A stretch of 64,000 nt of DNA from Candidatus Gottesmanbacteria bacterium (GCA_016186795.1 JACPKY010000002.1:73814-137813); one strand, 5' to 3'; positions 17,026 to 26,875 are shown, counted from the stretch's first letter. Translations and numbers: made by a program. Notes: generated from the letters alone by a model not told the origin.

Positions 17026-17711
17026 TTTTCTTCTTCAGTTCCACTATTTTCTTGATCCCGAAGTCCCGCATTTACCCGAAGATCGGCAAGGGAAGTGGTA
17101 AATGTTGGTTGGGTTGAAAATCGTTTGCCGCGCTTGATCTCGCGAATGAAAATTGAGACGTTTCTCTTCTCGACATTTTTAATACATACCTGATATGTAT
17201 TTCCTGCCTGAAGGAATCTGAGGAGTCGAAAGGAAATATCATCAGGGAGTGCACCGATATACGTATTGTCTCCATCTCGAACTTCAATCGAATGTTTTTT
17301 TGGACAAAGCGAAACAATATCGCCGATATCAAGATGGGAGGTAAAATTTGCTGGTGCGATATTTATAAGGTGCACTGTTTTTGTTTTCCCTGGCTCTTCA
17401 ATAAATAGTCCCGGCGAGAGTGAATTGTGTTGAGATTTTTTGCGATTACCACGCTTTTTCGTTTTGAAAAGCGTATTAATTCGCTCAAGATTTTTTTGGG
17501 CGATGAGATTGTATTTATCAAGAGCAAGTATTTTTCGGTACAAGCGTCTCGCCTCCTCAAGCTCTCCAAGTTGAGTATACGCATATCCGAGTCTATTTAA
17601 TGTACTGATGTCGTTTTTATTGTCTTTGAGAATTTCTTGGTTTAATTCGATTGCCTTTTCCCAATCATGAGTTAAAGCGGCTTGGATTGCGATTGAAGTT
17701 GAATCGTGCAT
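17004..17711 (-). CDS. TPR-repeat protein, function unknown
   Basis: 235 residues. The first 80 hold two tetratricopeptide repeats (DWEKAIELNQEIL..., GYAYTQLGELEEARRLYRKILALD). The middle is basic (KTKKRGNRKKSQ). The C-terminal half has a beta-rich stretch, VHLINIAPANFTSHLDIGDIVSL, that may be a small nucleic-acid or protein-binding domain. TPRs mediate protein contacts; the partner is unknown. A minus-strand TAAGAT box ends 7 nt before the ATG. Confidence 0.7.
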   Translation of the reverse strand: MHDSTSIAIQAALTHDWEKAIELNQEILKDNKNDISTLNRLGYAYTQLGELEEARRLYRKILALDKYNLIAQKNLERINTLFKTKKRGNRKKSQHNSLSPGLFIEEPGKTKTVHLINIAPANFTSHLDIGDIVSLCPKKHSIEVRDGDNTYIGALPDDISFRLLRFLQAGNTYQVCIKNVEKRNVSIFIREIKRGKRFSTQPTFTTSLADLRVNAGLRDQENSGTEEENQEVSEE

Positions 17712-17765
17712 GACTACAATCTTATTTCGGAGAGTAAAAAATATAGAGGTAGTTTACGGATCGAG

Positions 17766-17794
17766 TTGAGAAAAGTCAAGGGGGAAGATATAAT
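17766..17794 (+). promoter_or_regulatory. Consensus promoter for yebC, near-leaderless
   Basis: TTGAGA (17766-17771), 17-nt spacer, TATAAT (17789-17794). Only 8 nt separate the -10 from the ATG at 17803, so the transcript should begin at or within two bases of the start codon. Confidence 0.7.
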
Positions 17795-17802
17795 GTGACC
17801 GC

Positions 17803-18546
17803 ATGTCTGGACACTCAAAATGGTCAAAGGTAAAACATCAAAAGGAACAAACTGATAGTGTAAAGGCGAAGATTTTTACCAAAATGACCAACGCAATTAT
17901 TATCGCAGTCCGTCAGGGTGGGGGAGTTACCGACCCAATTGCAAATGTCCGTCTCCGCCTTGCTATCGATCGTGCTCGGTTGGCAAACATGCCAAAAGAC
18001 AAGATCGAGAGGGCACTTCAAAGAGGAAAAGGGGAAGGTGCAGAAGGGGAAGTTGAGGAGGCAATCTATGAGGCGTTTGGTCCGGGAGGTGTTGGGATAA
18101 TCATTGAGGCAGTCACAAATAATAAACAGCGGACAGTTGCGGGAATTAAAAACGTTTTGGATCATGAAGGAGGAAACTTAGCGCAAAGCGGGTCTGTTGC
18201 ACATATGTTTGAACTCGTAGGTCTTATTCGGGTTTTAGAGCAGGGAAAAACGAGTGATGAAATTATGGAGGCGGCAATTGACGGTGGCGCGATTGACATC
18301 GATACCGAAGGAGAAGAGAACGATATCTATACCCAAGCCTCAAAACTTCATGAGGTGAAAGAAACTATTTCCGCACGTGGTATTTCCATATCCTCAAGCG
18401 AATTGTATTACCGACCCAAAATAGTTGTTCCGGTTACTAACAAAGAAACAGCTAGCAAGCTTTTGCGGCTTTTAACGAATCTTGAGGAATTAGAAGATGT
18501 TCATACGGTATTTGCGAATTTTGATATTCCAAACGAGTTTCTGTAG
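17803..18546 (+). CDS. yebC: YebC/PmpR-family protein (TACO1 type)
   Basis: 247 residues beginning with the hallmark MSGHSKWSKVKHQKE. It contains the conserved RLRLAIDRARLANMPKDKIERAL and GPGGVGIIIEAVTNN blocks across three domains. The family was annotated as transcriptional regulators; members have also been linked to translation, including the mitochondrial activator TACO1. Length is normal. It probably forms a unit with the membrane protein 11 nt downstream. Confidence 0.95.
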   Translation: MSGHSKWSKVKHQKEQTDSVKAKIFTKMTNAIIIAVRQGGGVTDPIANVRLRLAIDRARLANMPKDKIERALQRGKGEGAEGEVEEAIYEAFGPGGVGIIIEAVTNNKQRTVAGIKNVLDHEGGNLAQSGSVAHMFELVGLIRVLEQGKTSDEIMEAAIDGGAIDIDTEGEENDIYTQASKLHEVKETISARGISISSSELYYRPKIVVPVTNKETASKLLRLLTNLEELEDVHTVFANFDIPNEFL

Positions 18547-18557
18547 AGTTTTGGACA

Positions 18558-19376
18558 ATGACAAAATTACACCTGTTTTTTCGCAGAAACATTCGGTTTT
18601 ATCTTCATCTTGATAAAACTCAGCGTTTTGCCATTCAAACGGTATTTCTAACTGCCGGAATTCTTTTAACACAGCTTATCTGGGATGATTATCGTTTCCT
18701 TATGGTTGGGATACTCGCCGTTTGTGCATACGCGCTAACCATTTGGTCGCTTTCCGAGGATATTAAGGGGATAGAGTGGCTCATGCTTTTTATTCTCCCG
18801 GTTCTTTTTACTTTCTCGGTTTCTCTTTTTTATTTTTTGCTTCCTGCAAGGTGGATTATACGACTTTCAACAACCACCATTTTTGCAATCGGGACGTATG
18901 CGATACTCAAAGCAGTCAACATTTATAATGTTGCAGTGAATCGATCCATTCCGCTCCTTCGCGTTGCTCAAACAAGTGGGCTTCTCATTACGTTGGTTGT
19001 GGTTTTTTTGGTTAGTAATATTGTTCTTTCCCTCAAGATGCCCTTTTGGGCAAACTCAATCGTCGTCTTTCCTCTCATCTTTCTTCTTTCGCTCCAGTCA
19101 TTCTGGTCAATTACGCTTGAAAATCATATTTCGCGAAATCTTTTGATGAACAGTCTTCTTGTTGCAGTGATTGTAGGGGAGGAGAGTATAGCTCTTTCAT
19201 TTTGGCCACTCCAATTATCCACGGCCTCACTTTTTTTTGCCGCAACGTATTATGCCGTTACCGGTATTATTCAGCAGCATCTTCAAGGACGGTTGTTTCG
19301 AAATACCATTCGGGAATACATTTTCGCATTCATCATCGCCTTTGCCCTTCTTCTCTTAACATCGTCATGGGGATAA
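18558..19376 (+). CDS. Polytopic membrane protein, function unknown
   Basis: 272 residues with about eight hydrophobic helices, a short basic N-terminus (KLHLFFRRNIRFYLHLDK) and few conserved polar motifs. No family recognised. It lies 11 nt after yebC on the same strand. Confidence 0.6.
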   Translation: MTKLHLFFRRNIRFYLHLDKTQRFAIQTVFLTAGILLTQLIWDDYRFLMVGILAVCAYALTIWSLSEDIKGIEWLMLFILPVLFTFSVSLFYFLLPARWIIRLSTTTIFAIGTYAILKAVNIYNVAVNRSIPLLRVAQTSGLLITLVVVFLVSNIVLSLKMPFWANSIVVFPLIFLLSLQSFWSITLENHISRNLLMNSLLVAVIVGEESIALSFWPLQLSTASLFFAATYYAVTGIIQQHLQGRLFRNTIREYIFAFIIAFALLLLTSSWG

Positions 19377-19486
19377 TTAACAATATCAAGTATCAAACCT
19401 TTGATGGAGGAGAGGGGAGAGAGTTTACCAGGGGCAGGCAAAGCCTATTAGTATGTGTCCTATAGTAATATAAATCCATTGTGGAT

Positions 19487-19522
19487 AGTTTTCACGAAAA
19501 ATAGATGTCAGTTTTCACGAAA
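19487..19522. repeat. 13-nt direct repeat AGTTTTCACGAAA, two copies 23 nt apart
   Basis: Identical copies at 19487-19499 and 19510-19522. The first is preceded by TTGTGGATAG, one base off a DnaA box. Two copies on about two helical turns could be a protein-binding site. Confidence 0.5.
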
Positions 19523-19633
19523 TGAAGAGCACAATCTGGCTTCAGTTGATATAGTTTGGATCACTTCTACTCCTTCGTTCCTTTCTCATATCACCACCTA
19601 AATTCGATATGTATAGCAAGAATCGTAAGAAGA

Positions 19634-19830
19634 ATTAGCCTCAAAAACAAGGGTTTATGCTTATACAAAGCTCCATATATCAATTATATATCCATGTCGC
19701 CCTACCAAACCCGAGCACTTCAGGCAACAGAGTGACAAATATATTTATTTCCTCATTCGAGAATAAGTAGCTTCGAAAAGTGTTATTGCCCTCTCGAGGA
19801 GGGATTGCAGAGCATAATTAGCCTCAAAAA
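19634..19830. repeat. 15-nt repeat AATTAGCCTCAAAAA, two copies with diverged flanks
   Basis: Exact copies at about 19634-19648 and 19816-19830. After each comes a similar, diverged stretch containing GCTTA, A/T-rich bases and GCTC. A third, weaker copy (AATTTAGCCACAAAA) lies near 19895. This suggests a decayed tandem or mobile repeat. Confidence 0.5.
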
Positions 19831-20184
19831 TAACATCATAGCTTACTATAACGCTCTATTTATGAATGATCGCGGACAACGTGATCTTCAATAATTTAGC
19901 CACAAAATTATTAATTTAGAGCTTTATGATGGGCCAAAGTAGGGTGGTGTAAGAAAACCCGAAGCACGCTTATTTTCCCGTATATTCCTCATCGCTTCTT
20001 GGTAAGCGTAAGTGATAATCACCAATACAAAATTATAATCTCTTTACAGTTGATTACGTAATCGTTGCGGAGTGATCCCGGACGTACTACACTCTTCTGC
20101 CAGTTCTTTTCCACGGATCCCTTCCTTGTTTAGAAAAAAATAGAAAAAAAGTAGAAGGAATATAGACGAGGAGTGGTATACATA

Positions 20185-20352
20185 ATGTCGTACAATGATG
20201 CTTTTGCGACATTAATACGCACACGTACCGGGGAAGTGGTCATTTGTGTATTTGATTTACTTTGGCAAAATTCATCGTGGAAATTATTAGAAATTGACAG
20301 GAATGTAAATTTCAGTAATTTCGTTTTCCTCTCTTTGGAACTCTACTCATAA
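20185..20352 (+). CDS. Possible 55-codon ORF in the intergenic region, weak
   Basis: ATG at 20185 with GAGGAG 11 nt upstream and stop TAA at 20350. The translation begins MSYNDAFATLIRTRTGEVVI and has no recognised family. It is the only reading frame in this gap with a plausible ribosome-binding site, but nothing else supports it, and it may be a remnant of a longer gene. Confidence 0.2.
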   Translation: MSYNDAFATLIRTRTGEVVICVFDLLWQNSSWKLLEIDRNVNFSNFVFLSLELYS

Positions 20353-20557
20353 AAATGCCGAAAACAGGTCCTGCAAAACGGGATTGTTGGTGAAAGTTGA
20401 TGTGCGTATTGGGAGTAGACATAAAATATTCAGGTGGTACGACAATCACCCTTCCTAGGGCACTATAGAGGCTTGCATTTAGCCTCGGAAATCTGGACAT
20501 GGGAATTGATTTATTCGATGTCGCAAAATGTCACATGATGTGATAGAGTGAAAATAT

Positions 20558-21484
20558 ATGGATCTTATCGAGGCAGTCAATCAGTTTCTAGAATATATTG
20601 AATTGGAGAAAAATTGTTCCCGGTTGACTATCCGCAATTATCGCCATTATTTAGACAGATTTATTCAGTTTGGAGCTTCACAATCGCCTTATCTATCACA
20701 TACAGCCTCGGTAACTCCGGAAGTCATAAGGACGTACCGACTTTTTTTATCTCGATTTGTTGATGAAAAGGGAGTTCCTCTTCAGCGGATTACCCAAAAC
20801 TATCATCTTATAGCCCTCAGGTCCATGCTGAGGTTCTTAGTAAGAAGAGGGACGAAAGTACTGAGCCCGGATCAAATTGAACTTGCAAAGGCAGAGAGTA
20901 GATCGCTCAAATTTTTGGACCGCGAACAGATGGATAGACTTCTAAACATGCCGGAAATTTCTACTCCTCAGGGGTTACGGGATAAAGCAATATTAGAAGT
21001 TCTTTTCAGTACCGGTCTTCGGGTGAGCGAACTTGTGCGGTTAAATCGGGACATGATCAATCTTGAGAGCGGTGAGTTTGGGGTGATTGGTAAAGGCGGT
21101 CGTCCGCGAGTAGTATTTTTGTCTGAATCTGCTCTCAGATGGTTAACTGACTATCTTTCCTCAAGAGAAGATGAGTACAAGCCGGTATTTATTCGTTATT
21201 CTGGAAAGACTCCGGAAGTATCAGTTGATGGGTTGGGGCTTCGTCTTTCAGCCCGTTCAATCCAGCGAATTGTCGAGAAATATGTCAAAAAGGCACATTT
21301 GCCGTTGAAAATTACCCCTCATGGACTTCGTCACACATTTGCCACTGATCTTCTTTCAGGGGGTGCCGATCTTCGAGCAATTCAGGAAATGCTCGGGCAT
21401 AAAAATATATCAACGACTCAGATTTACACCCATGTGACCAATCCGCAACTCCGAGAAATCCATAAAAAATACCATAGGAAATGA
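20558..21484 (+). CDS. xerD: Xer-type tyrosine recombinase
   Basis: 308 residues: an N-terminal SAM-like DNA-binding domain (EYIELEKNCSRLTIRNYRHYL) and a C-terminal catalytic domain with Arg in STGLRVSEL, HGLRHTFAT (His-x-x-Arg), LGHKNISTTQ and the nucleophilic Tyr in IYTHV. It is the right size for the XerC/XerD/XerA enzymes that resolve chromosome dimers at dif. With no partner in the window it may be a single-recombinase system. The only odd feature is the long non-coding stretch in front of it, so an integrase role cannot be excluded. Confidence 0.85.
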   Translation: MDLIEAVNQFLEYIELEKNCSRLTIRNYRHYLDRFIQFGASQSPYLSHTASVTPEVIRTYRLFLSRFVDEKGVPLQRITQNYHLIALRSMLRFLVRRGTKVLSPDQIELAKAESRSLKFLDREQMDRLLNMPEISTPQGLRDKAILEVLFSTGLRVSELVRLNRDMINLESGEFGVIGKGGRPRVVFLSESALRWLTDYLSSREDEYKPVFIRYSGKTPEVSVDGLGLRLSARSIQRIVEKYVKKAHLPLKITPHGLRHTFATDLLSGGADLRAIQEMLGHKNISTTQIYTHVTNPQLREIHKKYHRK

Positions 21485-21487
21485 AGT

Positions 21488-22339
21488 TTAGATTTGATAA
21501 GAAGTAGCTTTCAGGACGTTTTCAAAAAGACAAGCAACATTTACTGGTCCAACTCCACCTGGTACCGGTGTATAAAACGCGACGATATCTCTTATTTTCT
21601 CCTCGTTATAATCTGGATAGAGTTTCTGATTTTCCGCATGGAGGCCGACACCTATTAATATGGTTTTCAATGAGACCATTTCACGTCGTACAATGTTTGG
21701 TTTCCCGACACAACTGACAATAATATCTGATTGTTTTGCAGTTTCATCCATATTTTTTGATTGACTATGAGCAATAGTTACCACGGCTCCTACGTTTTTC
21801 AATTTTTCTGCAATTGGTTCCCCAGCTGTCTCTCCCCTACCGATAACGAGGACATGCTGTTTTCTTATCCATGACTCAAAAGAGATACTTGATTTTCCTT
21901 CTTTCGCGCTCGTCTCAAAGACATGTCGAAGTATTGCAAGCGTTGCGTTAGCGATTGGCGGTGTAAAACGTGATTGTGGATGGAAGCCGTCAACGTCTTT
22001 TTCTGGTGGTACCATCTCATTGAGTATTTTTTTATCTATCGGAAGCGGCACAGGGCGTTGAATAATAGCACCGTGAATTTCCTTTTTGTGAACGAAAGAA
22101 TTGACTTGGTGGAGGAAGCTTTTCGTATCTGTGGAGGCAGAAAAATGATAGATAGTGACTTTTACCCCGAGTTTTTGTCCATACTTTTCTTTTTGGTTGA
22201 CATATACCATGGAGGAAGAGTCATTTCCAACAAGGATTACTGCTAAATGCGGGCGAATGTGTTGCTGCAAAAGTTTCGCGACCGTTTCCTTTTGCATTTC
22301 CAGAATATGGTGTGCTATCAGTCTTCCATCGATTTTCAT
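21488..22339 (-). CDS. folD: Bifunctional methylenetetrahydrofolate dehydrogenase/cyclohydrolase
   Basis: 283 residues. FolD converts 5,10-methylene-THF to 10-formyl-THF via NADP-dependent oxidation and hydrolysis. Signatures include VGNDSSSMVYVNQKEKYG (with the catalytic Lys in the YxxxK region), IQRPVPLP, DKDVDGFHP-like PEKDVDGFHPQ, VIGRGETAGEPIA and the C-terminal TPVPGGVGPVNVACL. It lies 9 nt after gyrA on the same strand and 3 nt from the convergent xerD stop. Confidence 0.95.
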   Translation of the reverse strand: MKIDGRLIAHHILEMQKETVAKLLQQHIRPHLAVILVGNDSSSMVYVNQKEKYGQKLGVKVTIYHFSASTDTKSFLHQVNSFVHKKEIHGAIIQRPVPLPIDKKILNEMVPPEKDVDGFHPQSRFTPPIANATLAILRHVFETSAKEGKSSISFESWIRKQHVLVIGRGETAGEPIAEKLKNVGAVVTIAHSQSKNMDETAKQSDIIVSCVGKPNIVRREMVSLKTILIGVGLHAENQKLYPDYNEEKIRDIVAFYTPVPGGVGPVNVACLFENVLKATSYQI

Positions 22340-22348
22340 GAGTACATC

Positions 22349-24832
22349 CTATCCGAGACATGTAGTAGCTGCAACGGCATCCCCTTGATGGGAAAATCGC
22401 ATCAGGATAACACCTTGAGTAGTTCGAGAAAGCCGTGGGACTGAGGTAATCGGCAGTTTTACCACTTGTCCTTTCACAGATGTAAGAACAAGATTTTGAC
22501 AATCCGTTGGGATAAGTTGGGCACTAATGACTTTTCCAGTTTTCGCAGTTACGTCAGCAACTTTCACTCCCTGTCCGCCTCTATGTTGCCTGGGGAAATT
22601 CGATACAGGAGTTTTTTTACCCAAACCCTTTTCCATGATTGTCAAAAAGTCTGCTTGTTGCTCACCCTTTCCTATAATTTCCATTGCGACAAGATAATCA
22701 TCTTTTCCCATAAGGATTCCCCGGACACCCATCGTATCTCTTCCTGTGGGACGTACTTCTTTTTCTGGACATTTAATTGATTTCCCTTCGTGGGTTACCA
22801 CGAGAATATCATCTTCTCCGGTTGAAAGTCGTGCCCATCTAAGTTCATCTCCGGCTTCAAGTTTTATTGCAACCAGTCCATTTCTTCGAATGTGTTCATA
22901 CTCTTTCAGCCGAGATTTTTTGACCGTTCCCCGCTTTGTTCCCATGACAATATAGGAGTATTTGCGGCTTTCCTCTCCCTTCAGTGCATACGTTAAGACC
23001 GACGTTACGAGCTCATTTTGATCGATGTTAATAAGATTAATGATTGCTTGACCTTTACTGATACGTGTTCCCTCAGGAAGATCCCAGACCCGAAGTTGAT
23101 AGACTTTCCCTTTATTGGTAAAAATCAGAAGATTATCGTGTGTATAAGCAGAAAGGAAGAGTTCAATCGTGTCTTCTTCTTTGGTGGTAATACCAATAAC
23201 TCCTTTTCCTCCGCGTGCTTGTACTTTAAACGATGAAGGAGATTGACGTTTCACATAGCCACTTTTGGTCATCACAATGACTGTTTCCTCGTTTTGAATG
23301 AGCTCTTCATCGGAAAATTCTCCCACCTTTGATTTGTACACACGCGTTCGGCGTTCATCGCCGTATTTCTCTTTCAGCTTGACTAGCTCATCTTTTATAA
23401 CTGCCATGATTTTTGCAGGATTGGCAAGGAGACCTTCAAGGTACTCAATGGTTTCCCGAAGCATGGCGAGCTCATCCTCGATTTTTTGCCGCTCAAGTGC
23501 AGCTAACCTTTTCAACTGCATGTCCAAAATCGCTTGTGACTGAATTTCGGTTAAACCAAATTTTTGTATGAGCTTTCCTCTTGCATCATCAACGTCCTTG
23601 GCTTTTTTGATTATTTCGACAACTTCATCGATATGGTCAACCGCAATTTTTAACCCTTCAAGGATATGGGCGCGGAGTTTCGCTTCTCGCAGTTCAAACT
23701 CACTTCTTCTGCGAATAACGTTGTGGCGATGTTTCAGGTATTCCTCAAGAATCATTTTGAGTGTCATCGTCTGAGGAGTTTTATCAACGAGAGCGACTAT
23801 GTTTACTGCAAAAACAGTTTGAATCTCTGTGTGCTTATAAAGATTATTGAGGACTTTTCGTGGGACTGAATCACGTTTCAGTTCGATTACAACCCGGATT
23901 CCGCGCCTGTCAGATTCGTCTCTCAAGTCTGAAATCCCTTCGATCTTTTTGTCTTTTACAAGATCAGCAATCCGCATAATAAGTTGTGCCTTGTTCACCT
24001 GGTATGGAAGTTCTGTTAGAATGATTGCAGATTTTCCACCTCCCATTTCTTCTATTTCAGCTTTCCCCCGAACGACAATTTTTCCTCGACCTGTTGCATA
24101 CGCATTTTTGATTTCTTCGATATCGTAGATAAGGCCTGCTGTTGGAAAATCCGGTCCTTGGATATACTTCATGATTTCTTCAAGAGTGGCATCTACATGC
24201 ATCTTTTTCGCTCCTTGATCATCGGCAACAAAGGTGGTTTTTCCAATTAGAAATATAAGGGCATCGCAAACTTCGGAAAGATTATGCGGAGGGATTTTGG
24301 TGGCCATGCCAACTGCAATGCCATCTCCTCCCATGAGGAGAAGGTTAGGGAGTTTTGCAGGCAACCATACTGGTTCTTTGAGAGTACCGTCAAAATTTGG
24401 AATGAACTCAACCGTTTCTTTCTCAATATCGATAAGAACTTCTTCGGCAATTTTGGAGAGTTTAACTTCCGTGTACCGCATGGCCGCCGGTGGATCACCA
24501 TCGATTGAGCCAAAATTTCCTTGACCCGAAATCAAGGGATACCGCATAGAGAATTCCTGTGCCAGGCGTACAAGCGCATCATAGACAGGCATATCTCCAT
24601 GAGGATGATATTTTCCCAAGACTTCTCCGACAACTTTTGCCGATTTGGTGTGTTTCCCGGTATAGTGGAGTCCTAATTGATGCATGGCATAGAGGATTCT
24701 CCGATGGACTGGTTTCAGACCATCCCGAACATCAGGAAGTGCCCGAGCAACGATGACACTCATCGCGTAGTCGAGATAGCTTCGTTGCATCTCATCAGTG
24801 ATTCCTGTTGGTTGAAGTTTTCCGATAGACAT
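22349..24832 (-). CDS. gyrA: DNA gyrase subunit A
   Basis: 827 residues. The breakage-reunion domain has the catalytic Tyr in AMRYTEVKLSKI and the quinolone-region block HPHGDMPVYDALVR. The C-terminal domain is a six-bladed beta-pinwheel with a GyrA-box-like FKVQARGGKGVIG, close to the QRRGGKG consensus, supporting gyrase rather than topoisomerase IV. With GyrB it introduces negative supercoils. It is separated from gyrB by the pyrophosphatase gene, an arrangement with only 9-13 nt gaps that suggests one transcript. Confidence 0.96.
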   Translation of the reverse strand: MSIGKLQPTGITDEMQRSYLDYAMSVIVARALPDVRDGLKPVHRRILYAMHQLGLHYTGKHTKSAKVVGEVLGKYHPHGDMPVYDALVRLAQEFSMRYPLISGQGNFGSIDGDPPAAMRYTEVKLSKIAEEVLIDIEKETVEFIPNFDGTLKEPVWLPAKLPNLLLMGGDGIAVGMATKIPPHNLSEVCDALIFLIGKTTFVADDQGAKKMHVDATLEEIMKYIQGPDFPTAGLIYDIEEIKNAYATGRGKIVVRGKAEIEEMGGGKSAIILTELPYQVNKAQLIMRIADLVKDKKIEGISDLRDESDRRGIRVVIELKRDSVPRKVLNNLYKHTEIQTVFAVNIVALVDKTPQTMTLKMILEEYLKHRHNVIRRRSEFELREAKLRAHILEGLKIAVDHIDEVVEIIKKAKDVDDARGKLIQKFGLTEIQSQAILDMQLKRLAALERQKIEDELAMLRETIEYLEGLLANPAKIMAVIKDELVKLKEKYGDERRTRVYKSKVGEFSDEELIQNEETVIVMTKSGYVKRQSPSSFKVQARGGKGVIGITTKEEDTIELFLSAYTHDNLLIFTNKGKVYQLRVWDLPEGTRISKGQAIINLINIDQNELVTSVLTYALKGEESRKYSYIVMGTKRGTVKKSRLKEYEHIRRNGLVAIKLEAGDELRWARLSTGEDDILVVTHEGKSIKCPEKEVRPTGRDTMGVRGILMGKDDYLVAMEIIGKGEQQADFLTIMEKGLGKKTPVSNFPRQHRGGQGVKVADVTAKTGKVISAQLIPTDCQNLVLTSVKGQVVKLPITSVPRLSRTTQGVILMRFSHQGDAVAATTCLG

Positions 24833-24841
24833 TTTGAATTT

Positions 24842-26875
24842 TTATCGTATGCTTCCAGCAATGAGAAGCGCTACAATATTTGCTACTTTTATCATAGGAT
24901 TTATCGCTGGTCCTGCTGTGTCTTTGTACGGATCTCCGACAGTATCTCCCGTGACCGCTGCTTGATGGGCTGGGCTTCCTTTTCCACCCAAAAATCCTTC
25001 CTCAATGTACTTTTTTGCATTGTCCCACGCTGCTCCACCCGTCGTCATTGATATGGCAACAAAGAGTCCTGTGACAATTGTTCCCACTAAGAGTCCTCCG
25101 AGAGCTTGGCTACCCAACACGAATCCTACAAGAATGGGTACCACAACAGGGATAAGTGCAGGGATAATCATTTCTTTCAAGGCTGATTTTGTGACAATAT
25201 CGACAGCCCGTCCATACTCAGGTTTTGTTTTCCCTTGCATGATTCCTTTTATTTCCTTAAACTGTCGTCTTACCTCCTGAACCACAGATTCTGCAGTTCG
25301 TCCAACTGCCTCCATTGCCAGTGCACCAAAGATGTATGGAAGGGATGCACCAATAAGAAGTCCTACGATAACGAAGGGGTCTGAAAGAGAAAAATTCGAA
25401 ACGGTGTCAACTGAAGCGGTTGTTAAAACTGAGAGTTCCTGTGTGTAGCTTGCAAAAAGAACCAATGCTGCAAGTCCTGCGGAACCGATTGCGTATGCTT
25501 TGGTTATCGCTTTTGTTGTATTCCCAACCGCATCGAGGCTATCAGTGACTTTTCTTACGCTTTCCGGCTGATTCGTCATTTCAGCGATTCCACCTGCATT
25601 ATCAGTTATGGGACCGAAAGCATCAATCGCCACGACAATGCCTGCAATTGACAGCATGGACATGGCAGATAGTGCAATACCGTAAAGCCCGGAAAGCACA
25701 AAACTAATAAGTGTGGCACTTGCAATAAGAAGGACAGCAGGAAGTGTCGCTTTCATAGAAATAGCAAGACCTGCAATAATATTTGTTCCATGTCCAGTGC
25801 TGGAGCTAGATGCGATCGTTTTTACTGGGCTATAACTTTTTGAGGTAAAATATTCAGTGATTGCAACCAGCCCAAAAGTAACAATAATTCCTATTATATT
25901 AGCAATGTATAAACTCCCAATCGAATAAAGTCCATTTTCTCCCATAATGAGGTACGTTATGGGATAGAGAGCAATAAGGCTCAAAACAGAGGCTACGATC
26001 AGTCCTTTATAAAGAGCCTGCATGATGTTTTTATTTCTCCCAAGACGCACAAATAACGTTCCAATAATTGATGCAATATTGGCAAAAGCTCCAACAGCAA
26101 ATGGGTAAAGAAGTGCATTGGGGTATGATGGAAATGTGAGATGACCAAGAATCATTACTGCAACGAGCGTAATGACATACGTCTCAAAAAGATCTGCTGC
26201 CATTCCAGCATCATCGCCAACATTGTCTCCAACGAGATCCGCAATAACTCCAGGATTTCTTGGATCGTCTTCAGGGATGTTTTTTTCAATTTTCCCAACC
26301 ATATCAGTGCCGACATCTGCTCCCTTTGTGTAGATTCCTCCTCCGAGTCGGGCAAATACTGAGATGAGTGATCCTCCAAATCCCAAAGCAATGAGTGGTT
26401 GAATATTAGGAATAGTTTCTGTAGTAAGGGAGGTAAGAAGAAGATACATTCCAGAAACAGAAAAAAGCGCAAGTCCTGATACCATAAGACCAGTGACCGA
26501 TCCACCGTGAAATGCAACAGTGAGCGCATGCTGTAAACCACTTTTTGCAGCCTCTGCAGTTCTGACATTTGCTCGTACCGATATGCGCATACCCATATAT
26601 CCTGCAAGAGCAGAACAGAACGCTCCGACCCCAAAGGCGATACTTGCGAGATATCCAAGGGTAAACCAAAGAAGAACAACAATAGCAATGGCAATAACAC
26701 CAACCGTTTTATATTGTCTATTCAAAAATGCGTATGCACCTTCTGAAATTGCATCAGATATCGAAGACATCTCAGGACTTCCTTTGGGAAGCTTCTCAAT
26801 TCGAAGTGACAAGTAGATGGCATAGGCAACTGTGCAAATACTAGATAGAATTGCTACATGAGTGAGCGTAAACAT
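24842..26875 (-). CDS. hppA: Membrane-bound proton-pumping pyrophosphatase, K+-independent type
   Basis: 677 residues with about sixteen membrane helices. Catalytic loops are present: DVGTDMVGKIEKNIPEDDPRNP, DNVGDDAGMAADLFE and the C-terminal DTVGDPYKDTAGP. It hydrolyses PPi and pumps H+. The motif GNTTKAITKAYAIGSA has Lys where K+-dependent enzymes have Ala, a residue established as deciding K+ dependence, so this should be K+-independent. It sits inside the gyrA-gyrB unit. In a cell with no visible respiratory genes it could help maintain the ion gradient. Confidence 0.95.
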   Translation of the reverse strand: MFTLTHVAILSSICTVAYAIYLSLRIEKLPKGSPEMSSISDAISEGAYAFLNRQYKTVGVIAIAIVVLLWFTLGYLASIAFGVGAFCSALAGYMGMRISVRANVRTAEAAKSGLQHALTVAFHGGSVTGLMVSGLALFSVSGMYLLLTSLTTETIPNIQPLIALGFGGSLISVFARLGGGIYTKGADVGTDMVGKIEKNIPEDDPRNPGVIADLVGDNVGDDAGMAADLFETYVITLVAVMILGHLTFPSYPNALLYPFAVGAFANIASIIGTLFVRLGRNKNIMQALYKGLIVASVLSLIALYPITYLIMGENGLYSIGSLYIANIIGIIVTFGLVAITEYFTSKSYSPVKTIASSSSTGHGTNIIAGLAISMKATLPAVLLIASATLISFVLSGLYGIALSAMSMLSIAGIVVAIDAFGPITDNAGGIAEMTNQPESVRKVTDSLDAVGNTTKAITKAYAIGSAGLAALVLFASYTQELSVLTTASVDTVSNFSLSDPFVIVGLLIGASLPYIFGALAMEAVGRTAESVVQEVRRQFKEIKGIMQGKTKPEYGRAVDIVTKSALKEMIIPALIPVVVPILVGFVLGSQALGGLLVGTIVTGLFVAISMTTGGAAWDNAKKYIEEGFLGGKGSPAHQAAVTGDTVGDPYKDTAGPAINPMIKVANIVALLIAGSIR

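Larger units (their letters stand above)
19377..20557. other. 1.18 kb region without a convincing gene, containing decayed short repeats
   Basis: This is by far the longest gap in the window. All six frames are broken, and no tRNA, tmRNA, SRP or RNase P signature is visible. It contains a CAATATCAAGTATCAAA motif right after the membrane-protein stop, a 13-nt direct repeat, a 15-nt repeat pair plus a looser third copy, and short hairpins (for example CCCTC/GAGGG near 19790). It may be a decayed element or hold an unrecognised RNA. It ends at the Xer-type recombinase. Confidence 0.6.

Noticed and set aside
19202..19465. Plus-strand ORF overlapping the end of the membrane-protein gene
   Set aside because: It is in another frame of a well-supported gene and has no ribosome-binding site or recognisable product.
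19918..20230. Minus-strand protein-like fragments (for example RGKELAEECSTSGITPQRL) as a pseudogene
   Set aside because: The open stretch is only about 55 codons, has no start codon, and the continuation crosses stops; I could not link it to a family.
19377..20557. Replication origin
   Set aside because: Only one near-DnaA box (TGTGGATAG) and one weaker site are visible; no dnaA or dnaN is adjacent and there is no cluster of boxes.
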